The notes: generated by a model from the letters alone, not told the origin. Numbered from the stretch's first letter, positions 33,864 through 42,265 are shown. The stretch is 64,000 bases of DNA from Streptomyces sp. SM10 (GCF_002910915.1 NZ_NEUF01000173.1:79163-143162); one strand, 5' to 3'. Numbers and translations are program-made.

Positions 33864-35012
33864 ATGTCCTACGCCCCGTTCGACTGGATCGACGACGAGG
33901 CCCGGCGCCGTGCCGACGCCGGACTCGTCCGGACACTGCGCCCCCGGCCCGCCGAGACGGAACTGCTGGACCTCGCGAGCAACGACTACCTCGGGCTGAG
34001 CATGAACCCCGAGGTCACGGCGGCTGCCGCCGATGCGGTACGGACCTGGGGCGCGGGCGCCACGGGCTCGCGGCTGGTCACCGGGTCCACCTCGCTGCAC
34101 GCCGAACTCGAAGGCGAACTCGCGGCCTTCTGCGGATTCGAGGCCGCCCTGGTGTTCTCCTCCGGGTACGCGGCCAATCTCGCCGCGCTCACGGCGCTCA
34201 CCGGACACGGCTCACTGATCGTGTCCGACGCAGGGAACCACGCCTCGATCGTCGACGGCTGCCGGCTCTCCCGGGCGGCCACCGCTGTCGTCCCGCACGC
34301 GGACCCCGCGGCCGTGCGCAAGACACTCCACGCGCACGCCGGACGGGCGCTGGCCGTGACCGACTCCGTCTTCTCGGTGGACGGCGACGCCGCCCCGCTG
34401 CCGGGACTGGCACAGGCCTGCCGCGAAGAGGGCGCGGCCCTCCTCGTGGACGACGCACACGGGCTGGGTGTCCTGGGCGAGGGCGGGCGTGGCGCGCTCG
34501 CTGCCGCCGGGCTCGCGGGCGAGGAGGGGATCGTCGCCACGCTCACCCTCTCCAAGTCGCTCGGAAGCCAGGGCGGAGCGGTGCTCGGATCCGCCCGGGT
34601 CATCCGCCACCTGGTCAACACCGCCCGTACGTTCATCTTCGACACCGGCCTCGCGCCGGCAGCCGCCGGAGGGGCCCTGGGCGCCCTGCGGCTGCTGCGT
34701 CGCGAGCCGGAGCGCGCGGCCAGAGCCGGGGCGGTCGCCGTCGAACTGCACGACCGGCTGACCGCGGCCGGTCTGACCGCCGTGCGTCCCGACGCCGCCG
34801 TCGTGTCGGTCCGAGCACCCTCGGCAGAGGAGGCGGTGCGGTGGGCGGCGGACTGCCGCGCGGCCGGTCTCGCGGTGGGGTGCTTCCGTCCGCCGTCGGT
34901 GCCGGACGGGGTCTCCCGGCTGAGGCTGACCGCCCGGGCCGACCTGACGCGGGAACAGATCGAGACGGCCGTGGGGACGCTCGTCGCGACGGCGCCCCTC
35001 CCGGTCAGCTGA
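33864..35012 (+). CDS. bioF: 8-amino-7-oxononanoate synthase
   Basis: A 382-residue alpha-oxoamine synthase that joins pimeloyl-thioester and alanine. Seen: LLDLASNDYLGLS, FSSGYAANLAALTAL, VDDAHGLGVLGEGGRG and the PLP Lys in LSKSLGSQGGAVLGS. ATG 33864 follows AAGGGA at good spacing. It is divergent from bioB across 144 bases, where I see no clear BirA- or BioQ-type palindrome. Confidence 0.95.
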   Translation: MSYAPFDWIDDEARRRADAGLVRTLRPRPAETELLDLASNDYLGLSMNPEVTAAAADAVRTWGAGATGSRLVTGSTSLHAELEGELAAFCGFEAALVFSSGYAANLAALTALTGHGSLIVSDAGNHASIVDGCRLSRAATAVVPHADPAAVRKTLHAHAGRALAVTDSVFSVDGDAAPLPGLAQACREEGAALLVDDAHGLGVLGEGGRGALAAAGLAGEEGIVATLTLSKSLGSQGGAVLGSARVIRHLVNTARTFIFDTGLAPAAAGGALGALRLLRREPERAARAGAVAVELHDRLTAAGLTAVRPDAAVVSVRAPSAEEAVRWAADCRAAGLAVGCFRPPSVPDGVSRLRLTARADLTREQIETAVGTLVATAPLPVS

Positions 35013-35211
35013 TCCGGGGGCCGTGGAGTCCCGCGACGAAGCACGTCCATGCCGCCGCCGAGAAGCGCAGCGGCGGCAGGTCCGTGTCCTTGGAGTCCCG
35101 TACGGCGAGACGGTGGTCACCCAGAGGTGCCGTCTCCACGCAGTTGTTCATACCGGTGCTGCGGCTGCTGCGCCGCCACCTGGGTGCGGGCTGTGCGAAA
35201 CGGTCGGACAT
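35005..35211 (-). CDS. DUF397 protein
   Basis: A 68-residue protein of the Streptomyces DUF397 family, recognised by WRRSSRSTGMNNCVETA, VRDSKDTDLPPLRFSAAAW and the C-terminal FVAGL. Such proteins are encoded just after DUF5753 XRE regulators and are thought to act with them in developmental or antibiotic control (WhiJ/AbaA-like loci). It overlaps the XRE gene by 64 bases upstream and bioF by eight bases downstream. Confidence 0.9.
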   Translation of the reverse strand: MSDRFAQPAPRWRRSSRSTGMNNCVETAPLGDHRLAVRDSKDTDLPPLRFSAAAWTCFVAGLHGPRIS

Positions 35212-36101
35212 CGTGCCCCCCTCGGGCAGTCTGAAGGTTCCGTCTGACCGCCGCGTCCTGTTGCGGCGATGAGGTCCAGCGAGCGCTCCGGCGACAGCGC
35301 GTGAGCCTGCATCGTGCGGAAGGCCGAGCTGTATGCCTCAAGGTCTTCTCTCCGCTCCAGATAGAGACTACTCGTCAAGTGGTCAAGAACGACCACATCC
35401 AGATCAGAACTGCTCGGAAAGGAGAAGATTACGAAAGGTCCGGTGAGCCCGACGTAGCTCCCGGCCTCGAAGGGCAGTAACTGGAGCGTCACGTGGGGGA
35501 GTCGAGCTGCGCGGGCCAGGTGGCGCAGCTGTTCCTCCATGACCCGCGGGCCTCCTACCTCACGTCGGAGCACGGCCTCGTCGAGCACGACACTGAGCCG
35601 CAGCGGCCGGGGTGCCTGGAGGACGCTCTGCCGGGCGAGCCTGACCTCCACCAGCGAGTCGAGCTGTGCGGGCGGGAGCTCGTCCAGCGAGGACCTCGTC
35701 ACCGCCCGCGCGTAGTCGGCGGTCTGCAGCAGACCCGGGACCACCGACGTCTCCAGTGTCCGGGCGGCGTCGGCCTGGGACTCCAGGCTGATGAAGTCGC
35801 GGTACTGGGGCGGGATGAGCCCGCGATAGGCGTGCCACCATCCCGCTCCGCCGCCGCCGGCGGAACCGGCGAGTGCCTGGAGAAGGGAGCGCAACTGCGG
35901 GTCGTCGACGCCGTAGGCGTCCAGCAGCCGCGTCACGTCACGAGGCGTCACCCCGCTCGCCCCCGTCTCGATCCGGCTCACCTTCGACTGGTGCCAGCCC
36001 AGCATCCCGGCGGCGTCCCGGCTCGTGAGTCCCGAGGTGTGGCGCAGGCTGCGCAGCTCCTCGCCGAGTTTGCGGCGGCGTACCGCCGGGCCGTTGCGCA
36101 T
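35148..36101 (-). CDS. XRE family regulator with DUF5753 domain
   Basis: A 317-residue protein: helix-turn-helix at residues about 8-65 (LGEELRSLRHTSGLTSRDAA, HQSKVSRIETGASGV), then DUF5753 (about 95-275, with TLETSVVPGLLQTADYARA). The C-terminal 40 residues run through the start of the DUF397 gene in another frame, longer than usual for the family. ATG 36101 is chosen by the family N-terminus. It is the expected partner of the adjacent DUF397 protein and the divergent HATPase. Confidence 0.9.
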   Translation of the reverse strand: MRNGPAVRRRKLGEELRSLRHTSGLTSRDAAGMLGWHQSKVSRIETGASGVTPRDVTRLLDAYGVDDPQLRSLLQALAGSAGGGGAGWWHAYRGLIPPQYRDFISLESQADAARTLETSVVPGLLQTADYARAVTRSSLDELPPAQLDSLVEVRLARQSVLQAPRPLRLSVVLDEAVLRREVGGPRVMEEQLRHLARAARLPHVTLQLLPFEAGSYVGLTGPFVIFSFPSSSDLDVVVLDHLTSSLYLERREDLEAYSSAFRTMQAHALSPERSLDLIAATGRGGQTEPSDCPRGARCPTVSHSPHPGGGAAAAAPV

Positions 36102-36212
36102 GGCGGCCTCCTCCCGTTGTCCGGAGAGCCGCCCCTGCGGGTCCGGCTCGGAAAGGGGCCAGTGTCGCGCTCGTATGCGGATCCGGGTGCGCAGTTCACC
36201 GTAATGAGCGAC

Positions 36213-36228
36213 AGATATATGCATATCT
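36213..36228. promoter_or_regulatory. AT-rich palindrome between XRE and HATPase genes
   Basis: AGATAT (36213-36218) and ATATCT (36223-36228) flank ATGC, an AT-rich island in very GC-rich DNA between divergent genes. It is a good candidate operator for the XRE regulator and also contains -10-like sequence. Confidence 0.5.
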
Positions 36229-36331
36229 TGGTGGATCGCCGTCATGGAGGGCGGCATCGGTGGCAGTCTGGCGCGAAGCACAATCCAGGCCGGCCGTGGG
36301 CCGGTCAGGGCGCGAAAGGGACGGCGTCGCC

Positions 36332-36760
36332 ATGGCAGACCATCAGGAAGCAACCGTCACTCTGCCGAGCGATCCGGGCTCGGTCTCCGAGGCCCGCAGA
36401 TACGTGGCCCGCGTGCTCGCCGACTGGGGCCTGGCCGACGACGACACGGCCGACACCATCCGGCTGATCGTCTCGGAGCTCGCCACCAACGCCGTCCAGC
36501 ACACCTTCGGTCAGTCGCCCACCTTCACCGTGGACCTCCGCCTCGACCGGGACGTGGAGTTCGTCCTCGGGGTGACGGACAGCCACCCCCGCTGGCCCCA
36601 GCGGCTGCCCGCCGCCGTCCGGCAGGACAACGGCCGCGGCATGGTGATCATCCGGGCCCTGGCGAAGGAGTACGGCGGCCGGCTCGGTGTCAGCCCCACC
36701 CCGGACGGAGGGAAGACCGTGTCGATCGCTCTTCCCTGGCCGGCTCCCGCGCAGGCCTGA
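36332..36760 (+). CDS. Small HATPase_c protein (anti-sigma/serine kinase-like)
   Basis: A 142-residue Bergerat-fold ATPase of the RsbW/SpoIIAB-like type. The N-box is IVSELATNAVQHTFG, the G1-box region is GVTDSHPRWPQ (usual DxGxG degenerate), and the glycine motif is DNGRGMVIIRALAKEYGG. ATG 36332 follows AAAGGGA; a GTG at 36260 would add 24 residues. Paired with the XRE/DUF397 genes, as is common in Streptomyces. A kinase role is inferred, not shown. Confidence 0.88.
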   Translation: MADHQEATVTLPSDPGSVSEARRYVARVLADWGLADDDTADTIRLIVSELATNAVQHTFGQSPTFTVDLRLDRDVEFVLGVTDSHPRWPQRLPAAVRQDNGRGMVIIRALAKEYGGRLGVSPTPDGGKTVSIALPWPAPAQA

Positions 36761-36781
36761 GGAGGGGCCCGGCGGGCCGCC

Positions 36782-37696
36782 TCACGGAGCGGAGGCCCGG
36801 CCGAAACCGCTGCGCAGCAGCGCCATCAGCGTCTTCGCCGCCGCGGTGTTCCGGTCCCCCCGGTGCACCACGGAGATCGTCCGCCGGAAGTCGGCCGGTT
36901 CCAGGCGCCGCACGGCGAGGGGGGCCGGTGACATCGCGGCCACCATCTCCGGTACCACCGCCACGCCGAGGCCCGCGCTGACCAGGGCACACACCAGGGC
37001 GTAGCCGGGCGACTCGCACACCACCGCGGGGGTGGCCCCCGCCTCGGCCAGTGCGCGCTCCACCCCGCGCCGCGGCGGGTGCTCGGGCGCGCTGCTGATC
37101 AGCGGGCGGCCCGCCAGTTCGGCGACGGGCAGCGGCCCGCTCCCCTCGGACAGCATCTGCCCCGGCGCGGTGACCAGCACCAGCTCCTCGACGAGGAGCC
37201 GCTCGGCGGACACCCCCGCGGGCATCGGCTCGGCGGCCGCGGGCTCGTAGGCGTGGGTCAGCGCCAGGTCCACGTCCCCCGCGGCCACGGCGGCGACCCC
37301 GGCGGGCGGCTCGTAGTCCGTGACGGCCAGCTCCACGTCGGGGTGGGCCCGGCGGAACGCGGTCAGCACCGGAGGCAGCAGATGGATCCCCGCCGTCACG
37401 AACGTACCCACCCGCAGCCGGCCGCCCGAGAGCCCCGCGAGCCGGGCCAGCTCGTGCCGCGCCTGGTCCATCTCGTCCAGCACACGCCGGGCGCGCCCCG
37501 CCAGCAGCTCGCCGGCGGCCGTCAGGCGTGCCCCCCTGTGGTGGCGCACGAGGAGGGCGGCCCCCGCCTCCCGCTCGAGCTTGGCCAGCTGCTGCGAGAG
37601 CGCGGGCGCGGTGTATCCGAGCCGTGAGGCGGCCCGTGTGATCGATCCGGCCTCCGCCACCGCCACCAGCGCGGCCAGTCGGATCGGGTCGTACAT
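36782..37696 (-). CDS. LysR family transcriptional regulator
   Basis: A 304-residue regulator with N-terminal winged helix (LVAVAEAGSITRAASRLGYT, PALSQQLAKLEREAG) and a periplasmic-binding-protein-like effector domain (about 90-295: RLRVGTFVTAGIHLLPPVL). It is divergent from a LysE exporter across 72 bases, so it likely controls it in response to an amino acid. Confidence 0.94.
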   Translation of the reverse strand: MYDPIRLAALVAVAEAGSITRAASRLGYTAPALSQQLAKLEREAGAALLVRHHRGARLTAAGELLAGRARRVLDEMDQARHELARLAGLSGGRLRVGTFVTAGIHLLPPVLTAFRRAHPDVELAVTDYEPPAGVAAVAAGDVDLALTHAYEPAAAEPMPAGVSAERLLVEELVLVTAPGQMLSEGSGPLPVAELAGRPLISSAPEHPPRRGVERALAEAGATPAVVCESPGYALVCALVSAGLGVAVVPEMVAAMSPAPLAVRRLEPADFRRTISVVHRGDRNTAAAKTLMALLRSGFGRASAP

Positions 37697-37768
37697 AAAG
37701 CGTTCCTTTTGGCAGACCCAGGAGATTACACATACACGTTAAAGGGTCGATGCGGTCAGGCTGTACCC

Positions 37769-38410
37769 ATGGACGCACAACTACTCGCCTTCGTCGCCGT
37801 CGCCGCGGCAATGGTGGCGCTGCCCGGAGCCGACTTCACCGTGGTCGTACGCAACGCCCTCGCATCCCGGAGATCCGGGCTGGCCACCGCGGTGGGGGTC
37901 GCCGGGGGGCTCCTCGTGCACACCGCGCTGGCCGTCGCCGGGCTCGCCGCCGTGCTGGTGACGATGCCCGTCCTCTTCCGCACCGTGCAGCTGCTCGGAG
38001 GTGCCTACGTCCTCTACCTCGGCCTCAGCGGCCTGTACGCGATGCGGCGGCGGGCCACCGCCGGAGCGGATGAGGGGACGGAGCCCGGGGGAAGGGCGCC
38101 GTCGGGCCTCCGGCGCTCGCTGCGCCAGGGCTTCCTGACCAACGCCCTGAACCCGAAGGCGCCCGTGCTCTTCCTGAGCCTGCTGCCCCAGTTCGTCCCC
38201 GAGGGGCAGCCGCCCCTGCCCAGGACCCTGCTGCTCGCCTCGGTGGTCGTCCTGCTCGCGCTCGTCTGGTTCCCGGCGGTGGCCCTCCTGGTGGACCGCC
38301 TGGGCCGGTGGCTGCGCCGGCCGCGTACCGCCCGGGCGATCGAGGGCGGCAGCGGCACGGCGCTCACCGCGCTGGGGCTCGTGCTGGTGACGGGGCCCCT
38401 GATGCACTGA
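37769..38410 (+). CDS. LysE family translocator
   Basis: A 213-residue RhtB/LysE-type exporter with about six membrane segments. Seen: ALPGADFTVVVRNALASRRS (family PGP motif is PGAD here), LYLGLSGLYAMRRR, and the mid-protein FLTNALNPKAPVLFLSLLPQ. Exports an amino acid or homoserine-lactone-like compound. Controlled by the divergent LysR gene (inference). Confidence 0.92.
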   Translation: MDAQLLAFVAVAAAMVALPGADFTVVVRNALASRRSGLATAVGVAGGLLVHTALAVAGLAAVLVTMPVLFRTVQLLGGAYVLYLGLSGLYAMRRRATAGADEGTEPGGRAPSGLRRSLRQGFLTNALNPKAPVLFLSLLPQFVPEGQPPLPRTLLLASVVVLLALVWFPAVALLVDRLGRWLRRPRTARAIEGGSGTALTALGLVLVTGPLMH

Positions 38411-38428
38411 ACCAGGCCAGGATGAAGG

Positions 38429-38899
38429 TCAGTTGACCCTCCCGTACCAGACGCTTCCGGACCAGATCTTCTCCAGCCGGACCACCGCCCCGGTCTTCGG
38501 CGAGTGCCAGATCTTCCCGCTGCCGGCGTAGATGCCGACGTGGTACACGCTGCGGCCCGCATGGAAGAAGACCAGGTCGCCGCGTTTCCGCTGCGACCTG
38601 GAGATATGGCGGGTCTTGTTGTACTGCTGCTGGGCGGTGCGGGGAAGCTTCCTGCCCGCTTTCTTGAACGCGTAGAGCGTGAGCCCGGAACAGTCGAACC
38701 GGTGGGGGCCGGTGGCACCCCATCTGTAGGGCGCACCCTTCTTCGACGCGGCGATCCTGAGCGCCGTCGTCGAGTGGGCGGCGGCCTCGGCCTCGTGCAC
38801 GAAACCGGGAGCCAGCATCGTGGTGCCTACGGCGAACGTCAGAGCCGAGGCCGTACCGACCCGGGCGAACAGAGACGGGACATGAACCTGCGCAGTCAT
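38429..38899 (-). CDS. Secreted NlpC/P60 (C40) cell-wall hydrolase
   Basis: A 156-residue secreted peptidase. The signal peptide (residues about 1-41) ends HEAEAAA. The catalytic domain holds Cys in FDCSGLTLYAF, His in VYHVGIYAG and a third polar residue in IWHSPKTG. It cleaves peptidoglycan stem peptides. ATG 38899 is used; a TTG two codons earlier is less likely. It lies under a c-di-AMP-type riboswitch, as other Streptomyces wall hydrolases do. Confidence 0.93.
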   Translation of the reverse strand: MTAQVHVPSLFARVGTASALTFAVGTTMLAPGFVHEAEAAAHSTTALRIAASKKGAPYRWGATGPHRFDCSGLTLYAFKKAGRKLPRTAQQQYNKTRHISRSQRKRGDLVFFHAGRSVYHVGIYAGSGKIWHSPKTGAVVRLEKIWSGSVWYGRVN

Positions 38900-38917
38900 G
38901 CGCAACCCTTCGTCAGC

Positions 38918-39045
38918 CGCCTGTGAAGGATGACCTGTCGGGTTCGGGCTGGCGAAGTTGCCCGGCCGCGTGAAGCGGCTTCACCCCGAGGGCCGTCCGG
39001 ATGTCCCGGCGGCCCGTTGTGCTCGGGTCCTCCACTCCTGCCGAT
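38918..39045 (-). ncRNA. ydaO/yuaA-type c-di-AMP riboswitch
   Basis: Read on the minus strand, the leader contains GGGGTGAAGCCG, then GCCGGGCAACTTCG, AGCCCGAACCCGACAGG and TCACAGGCGG, in that order. These are the conserved 3' landmarks that I recall from the ydaO riboswitch ahead of Streptomyces cell-wall hydrolase genes. The 3' edge is about 20 bases before the start codon. The 5' edge is estimated. It should lower hydrolase expression when c-di-AMP is high. Confidence 0.78.
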
Positions 39046-39441
39046 CCACTTCTGTCGACCAGGCATCCGGACAGTGGCAGGACTCGGCGTCCGCCCGGAC
39101 CGCCCCGCCGCGGTGGCGGGGGCTTGTCGTCCCAGGGATCTTTACGCACCGGCTGACGGATTTCCTCGTGGAAGCGGTGATATGTGAGAGTCGTCACCAC
39201 TGACCCGAACGGGTGGACGCGGCTGGTCCCGCAGCTCGGCGGCTGCGTCGGACGAGCCGCGTACCAGCAGCGGAACAAAGCATTCCGTTCACTGTCCGTG
39301 CCCGTTGCGCAAGTTGGGCCGTCCCTCGGGAGGGGGAGCTTCTACGCCGAACGAGCGAGGGAAACTCATCAGCCGACCGGGCGTGTCGTGGCCGGGTGTC
39401 GAAGGAGCCGGATTCGCCGCCGAGTCGAGGGGCCGGAGTTC
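39046..39441. other. Intergenic region, upstream of the riboswitch
   Basis: About 400 bases between the riboswitch and the end of the small helical gene. It should hold the promoter of the NlpC/P60 gene on the minus strand, but I cannot assign one with confidence. Open frames here have no family features. Nothing else seen. Confidence 0.5.
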
Positions 39442-39750
39442 TCAACTCGACGAGGCGGGAGGTACGGCGACCCGTGCCGCGCGACGCTCACCGTCCAGCA
39501 GTCGCAGGGCCCGGGCCAGGGTGTCCGCGTGGATCTGCGACTCACCCCGCTCATGCATCAGCGCGAGTGCGTCACGCAGGGCGGTCGCCCTGGACGCGAG
39601 CGCCTGAGCCGCACGGAGCGCTCCGTACGTGTCGCCGCCCCGGGCCGGATTGATGCGGCCGAGCTGGTCGAGCACCTCCAGGTAGCAGTCGATGAACTCG
39701 GCCTCGGCGCGGGTCAGGGCGGGAAGCGGCGGGAACTGGGGTGAGAGCAT
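39442..39750 (-). CDS. Hypothetical small helical protein beside the ClpP-like gene
   Basis: A 102-residue predicted all-helical protein (LTRAEAEFIDCYLEVLDQLG, ALRAAQALASRATALRDALA, ADTLARALRLLDGERRAAR). No family recognised. ATG 39750 has GAGGTG eight bases upstream and begins seven bases after the ClpP-like stop, so the two are co-transcribed. It could be an adaptor or partner of the ClpP-like protein (inference only). Confidence 0.7.
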   Translation of the reverse strand: MLSPQFPPLPALTRAEAEFIDCYLEVLDQLGRINPARGGDTYGALRAAQALASRATALRDALALMHERGESQIHADTLARALRLLDGERRAARVAVPPASSS

Positions 39751-39757
39751 CGGGCGT

Positions 39758-40393
39758 TCACCTCGCGGCATGCGGCGGCTGGGGTGGCGTGCGGTTCTCC
39801 ACGACGTGGTCCACCAGCCCGTATGCCAGGGCGGCCGGGGCGTCGAGGATGGTGTCCCGTTCGATGTCGGCGCTGATCTCCCCCTCCGAACGACCCGTGT
39901 GCCGGGCCAGCATGGCCGTGAGCAGCTCGCGCTCGCGCATCAACTCGCGCGCCTGGATGTCGAGATCGGAGGGCTGGCCCCGCACCGGCTCGTCCAGAGA
40001 GGGTTGCTGGATGACTACCCGGGCGCCCGGCAGGGCATGTCGGTGTCCCGGTGCGCCGGCCGCGAGCAGCACCGCGGCACCGGCACCCGCCTGACCCAGG
40101 CAGAAGGTCTCCACCTCGCAGGCGAGGAAGCGCATGGTGTCGTAGATCGCCGTCATGGCGTTGAAGGAGCCACCGGGCGAGTTGATGTAGAGGGACAGGG
40201 GCCGGTCGGGGTCCGCGTGCTCCAGGTACATGAACTGCGCGATCAGGTCGGTCGCCGCGACGTCGTCGACGGGTGTGCCCAGGAAGACGATCCGCTCCGA
40301 CAGCAGCTTGGAGTACGGGTCCATGCTCCGGGATCCGTATGCGGTGCGTTCGGTGAACTCGGGCAGAACGTGGCGGGCGGCGGGACGGAACAT
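39758..40393 (-). CDS. ClpP-like protein lacking catalytic Ser and His (pseudoprotease)
   Basis: A 211-residue ClpP paralogue with the fold intact: PLSLYINSPGGSFNAMTAIY, CLGQAGAGAAVLLAAGAPG, ARVVIQQPS, DIQARELMRERELLTAML, IERDTILDAPAALAYGLVD. In active ClpP the nucleophile lies in GQAASMG and the base in IHQP; here these read GQAGAGA and IQQP, so Ser becomes Ala and His becomes Gln, while the Asp (ERD) remains. It cannot use the normal mechanism and may be a ClpR-like structural ring subunit. ATG 40393 follows GAGGAG. It is divergent from a Phd-type antitoxin. Confidence 0.88.
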   Translation of the reverse strand: MFRPAARHVLPEFTERTAYGSRSMDPYSKLLSERIVFLGTPVDDVAATDLIAQFMYLEHADPDRPLSLYINSPGGSFNAMTAIYDTMRFLACEVETFCLGQAGAGAAVLLAAGAPGHRHALPGARVVIQQPSLDEPVRGQPSDLDIQARELMRERELLTAMLARHTGRSEGEISADIERDTILDAPAALAYGLVDHVVENRTPPQPPHAAR

Positions 40394-40455
40394 GATGATG
40401 CCTCTCCTCGGAATCCCACAGGCACGGACCGGTGCAGCGCCCCATACGTAAAAAA

Positions 40456-40482
40456 TGTACAGGACGTACAGATGGTTATGAT
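40456..40482 (+). promoter_or_regulatory. Leaderless promoter and operator of the Phd-type gene
   Basis: TGTAC-AGGAC-GTACA (40456-40460 / 40466-40470) is an inverted repeat just upstream of a near-consensus -10 TATGAT (40477-40482), which ends seven bases before the ATG at 40490. The Phd-family protein would be expected to bind here and repress itself; the site also sits about 60 bases from the ClpP-like start on the other strand. Confidence 0.6.
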
Positions 40483-40489
40483 GGGGACT

Positions 40490-40771
40490 ATGGCCTACGA
40501 GATTCCGGTGACGCAAGCCCGCGCAGAGCTCGCCGAGCTCATCAACCGCGTTGTCTACGGCGGTGAGAGAGTGGTCGTGACCCGCCACGGGAAGCCGCTG
40601 GTGGCGTTCGTCTCTGCTGCTGACCTGCAACGACTCGAGAACGAGGAGTCGGCGGAGGAGGAGCAGGTGATCCGGTCGGTGTCCTCGATCCACTCGGTGC
40701 CGTCCGCTGCGGGCGAACGGAACCGGTTCGGCATCGCCGCGGAGCACCGCGACCCCGGCCGGGAGGACTGA
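40490..40771 (+). CDS. Phd/YefM-family antitoxin-like protein, without adjacent toxin
   Basis: A 93-residue protein. The Phd/YefM fold is at residues 1-55 (EIPVTQARAELAELINRVVY, RVVVTRHGKPLVAFVSAADL). The C-terminal tail (about 55-93) is acidic then basic and would normally bind a toxin. No RelE/YoeB/Doc toxin gene follows: the next 130 bases are two terminator hairpins and then decayed genes. It is divergent from the ClpP-like gene. Confidence 0.9.
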   Translation: MAYEIPVTQARAELAELINRVVYGGERVVVTRHGKPLVAFVSAADLQRLENEESAEEEQVIRSVSSIHSVPSAAGERNRFGIAAEHRDPGRED

Positions 40772-40799
40772 GGGCGCCCGGTCCGGCCCGGTGACGCAC

Positions 40800-40827
40800 G
40801 CGTCCCCCCCGGTGGCCGGGGGGACGC
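40800..40827 (+). terminator. Terminator hairpin after the Phd-type gene
   Basis: GCGTCCCCCC (40800-40809) pairs perfectly with GGGGGGACGC (40818-40827) across an eight-base loop, 29 bases after the antitoxin stop. Confidence 0.75.
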
Positions 40828-40854
40828 TGCCTGCCCGGCGTCGAGACGGGCGAG

Positions 40855-40890
40855 GCCGTGCCTCCCGGCCACCGGGGCGGGAGGCACGGC
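40855..40890. terminator. Second terminator hairpin
   Basis: A perfect 13-base-pair stem (40855-40867 with 40878-40890) with a ten-base loop. It lies between the antitoxin and the decayed permease and could stop transcription from both sides. Confidence 0.65.
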
Positions 40891-41499
40891 TCGGTCCACC
40901 AGTCGCCCGTGATCACGCCGAGCCAGCTGCCGGTCAGGGCCGTCGCGGCGATGCCCACCAGTGCCGCCGCGCCGACCAGGGTCACGGCCGCCCGGACGCC
41001 GCGCAGCCCGAGAAGGGGCACGACGGCCCCGGCGGCCGCACCGGCGAGGGCGAGAGGCAGGACGCTCGCGCCCAGCGCGCTGCCGCGAGGGTCGGCCTTC
41101 GGTGCCGCCACGACGTCCGTGACGGGGATGCCGGCCCGCCGGGTGCGGCCGCTCCGGCCGCCTCGGCCAGCAGCTGGGCGACGGCGGGGCCCGCCGCCCG
41201 AGGCGGTGAGCAGCTGCGGGCCTTCCCCGGTGATCACGACGGCGCCGTATACGACACGGTCCTCGATCGCGGTGCGGGCGGCGGCCTCGTCCTTGTACCG
41301 GTGGACCTCGAAGGCCCCTCGCGCTGCTCGAAGCGCGTCTGCAGCCGATCGGCGGCGGGTGCCGCGCCGGCGACGCCGACGGGCAGGTCGCGCGGCGCGA
41401 TCCTGGCGGCGGGCCAGGAGAAGGTCCAAGCGCGAGCGTCACGATCAGCGGGACGAGCAGGATGGCCGCCACCGCACGGCGGTTCGCAGCAGCATGCAT
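40891..41499 (-). pseudogene. ABC-2/YhgE-type permease remnant
   Basis: Begins normally with a membrane anchor (MHAAANRRAVAAILLVPLIV, start 41499). Recognisable segments then appear in changing frames: AFEVHRYKDEAAARTAIEDR, VVYGAVVITGEGPQLLTASG, GIPVTDVVAAPKADPRGSAL and SVLPLALAGAAAGAVVPLLG. Several indels are needed to join them. Similarity ends at about SWLGVITGDWWTE (near 40895), so the last membrane segments are missing. Clearly non-functional. Confidence 0.82.
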
Positions 41500-41547
41500 G
41501 GCGGGATGCCTCGATTCAAAGAGAAGGATCGTTCGTTATGCGACCTC

Positions 41548-41824
41548 CAGGCGTGGGCCGGGACCATGTGGAACGAGCGCCTGCCGAAGGCGCTCGACGA
41601 GGGGTACGCGGGTATGCGTGCCGCCTGGGCGAGCTGGCGGAGGCGCGTACCGCGCGGCCGGCGTCATACACTCCGACGTGCCTGCCGACGGCGTCGCCCG
41701 CACGATGATCGCCACCGCCCAGGACTTCTTGGCGCAGGAGGCGCTGTTCGGCGGGGTCGAGCCGCAGGCCCTGGAGAACGGGTTGCGCGGCCTGATGTCC
41801 ATGGATCCGCAAAAGACCAGTTAA
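41548..41824 (+). pseudogene. TetR-family regulator C-terminal remnant
   Basis: Fragments of a TetR ligand-binding domain in three frames: AWAGTMWNERLPKALDEGYA, then YACRLGELAEAR, then YRAAGVIHSDVPADGVARTM through LRGLMSMDPQ to the stop at 41824. The DNA-binding domain is absent and two frameshifts separate the parts. It lies divergent to the permease remnant, so an old regulator-exporter pair has decayed. Confidence 0.78.
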
Positions 41825-41883
41825 CGCGCCGGAAAAACTTCCGCCCTAACGTGCAATACCTGGCCGCGGAATCCTCTTCATCG

Positions 41884-41912
41884 TTCAACAGAGTGTTGAA
41901 GGCGGATAGGGT
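41884..41912 (+). promoter_or_regulatory. Putative urease promoter with palindromic operator
   Basis: A perfect inverted repeat TTCAACA-GAG-TGTTGAA (41884-41900) overlaps a possible -35 TTCAAC (41884-41889) and lies just before -10 TAGGGT (41907-41912; spacer 17). ureA starts about 50 bases downstream. The repeat does not look like a GlnR box; the regulator is unknown. Confidence 0.5.
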
Positions 41913-41962
41913 CCCGCTGCGCCCGGGGCAGGTACCGGGCGGAAGACGAAGAGGGTGGAAGC

Positions 41963-42265
<303 letters not shown>

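Noticed and set aside
39184..39744. Plus-strand open frame in the NlpC-ClpP gap
   Set aside because: Arg-rich translation without family features, partly antisense to the small helical gene.
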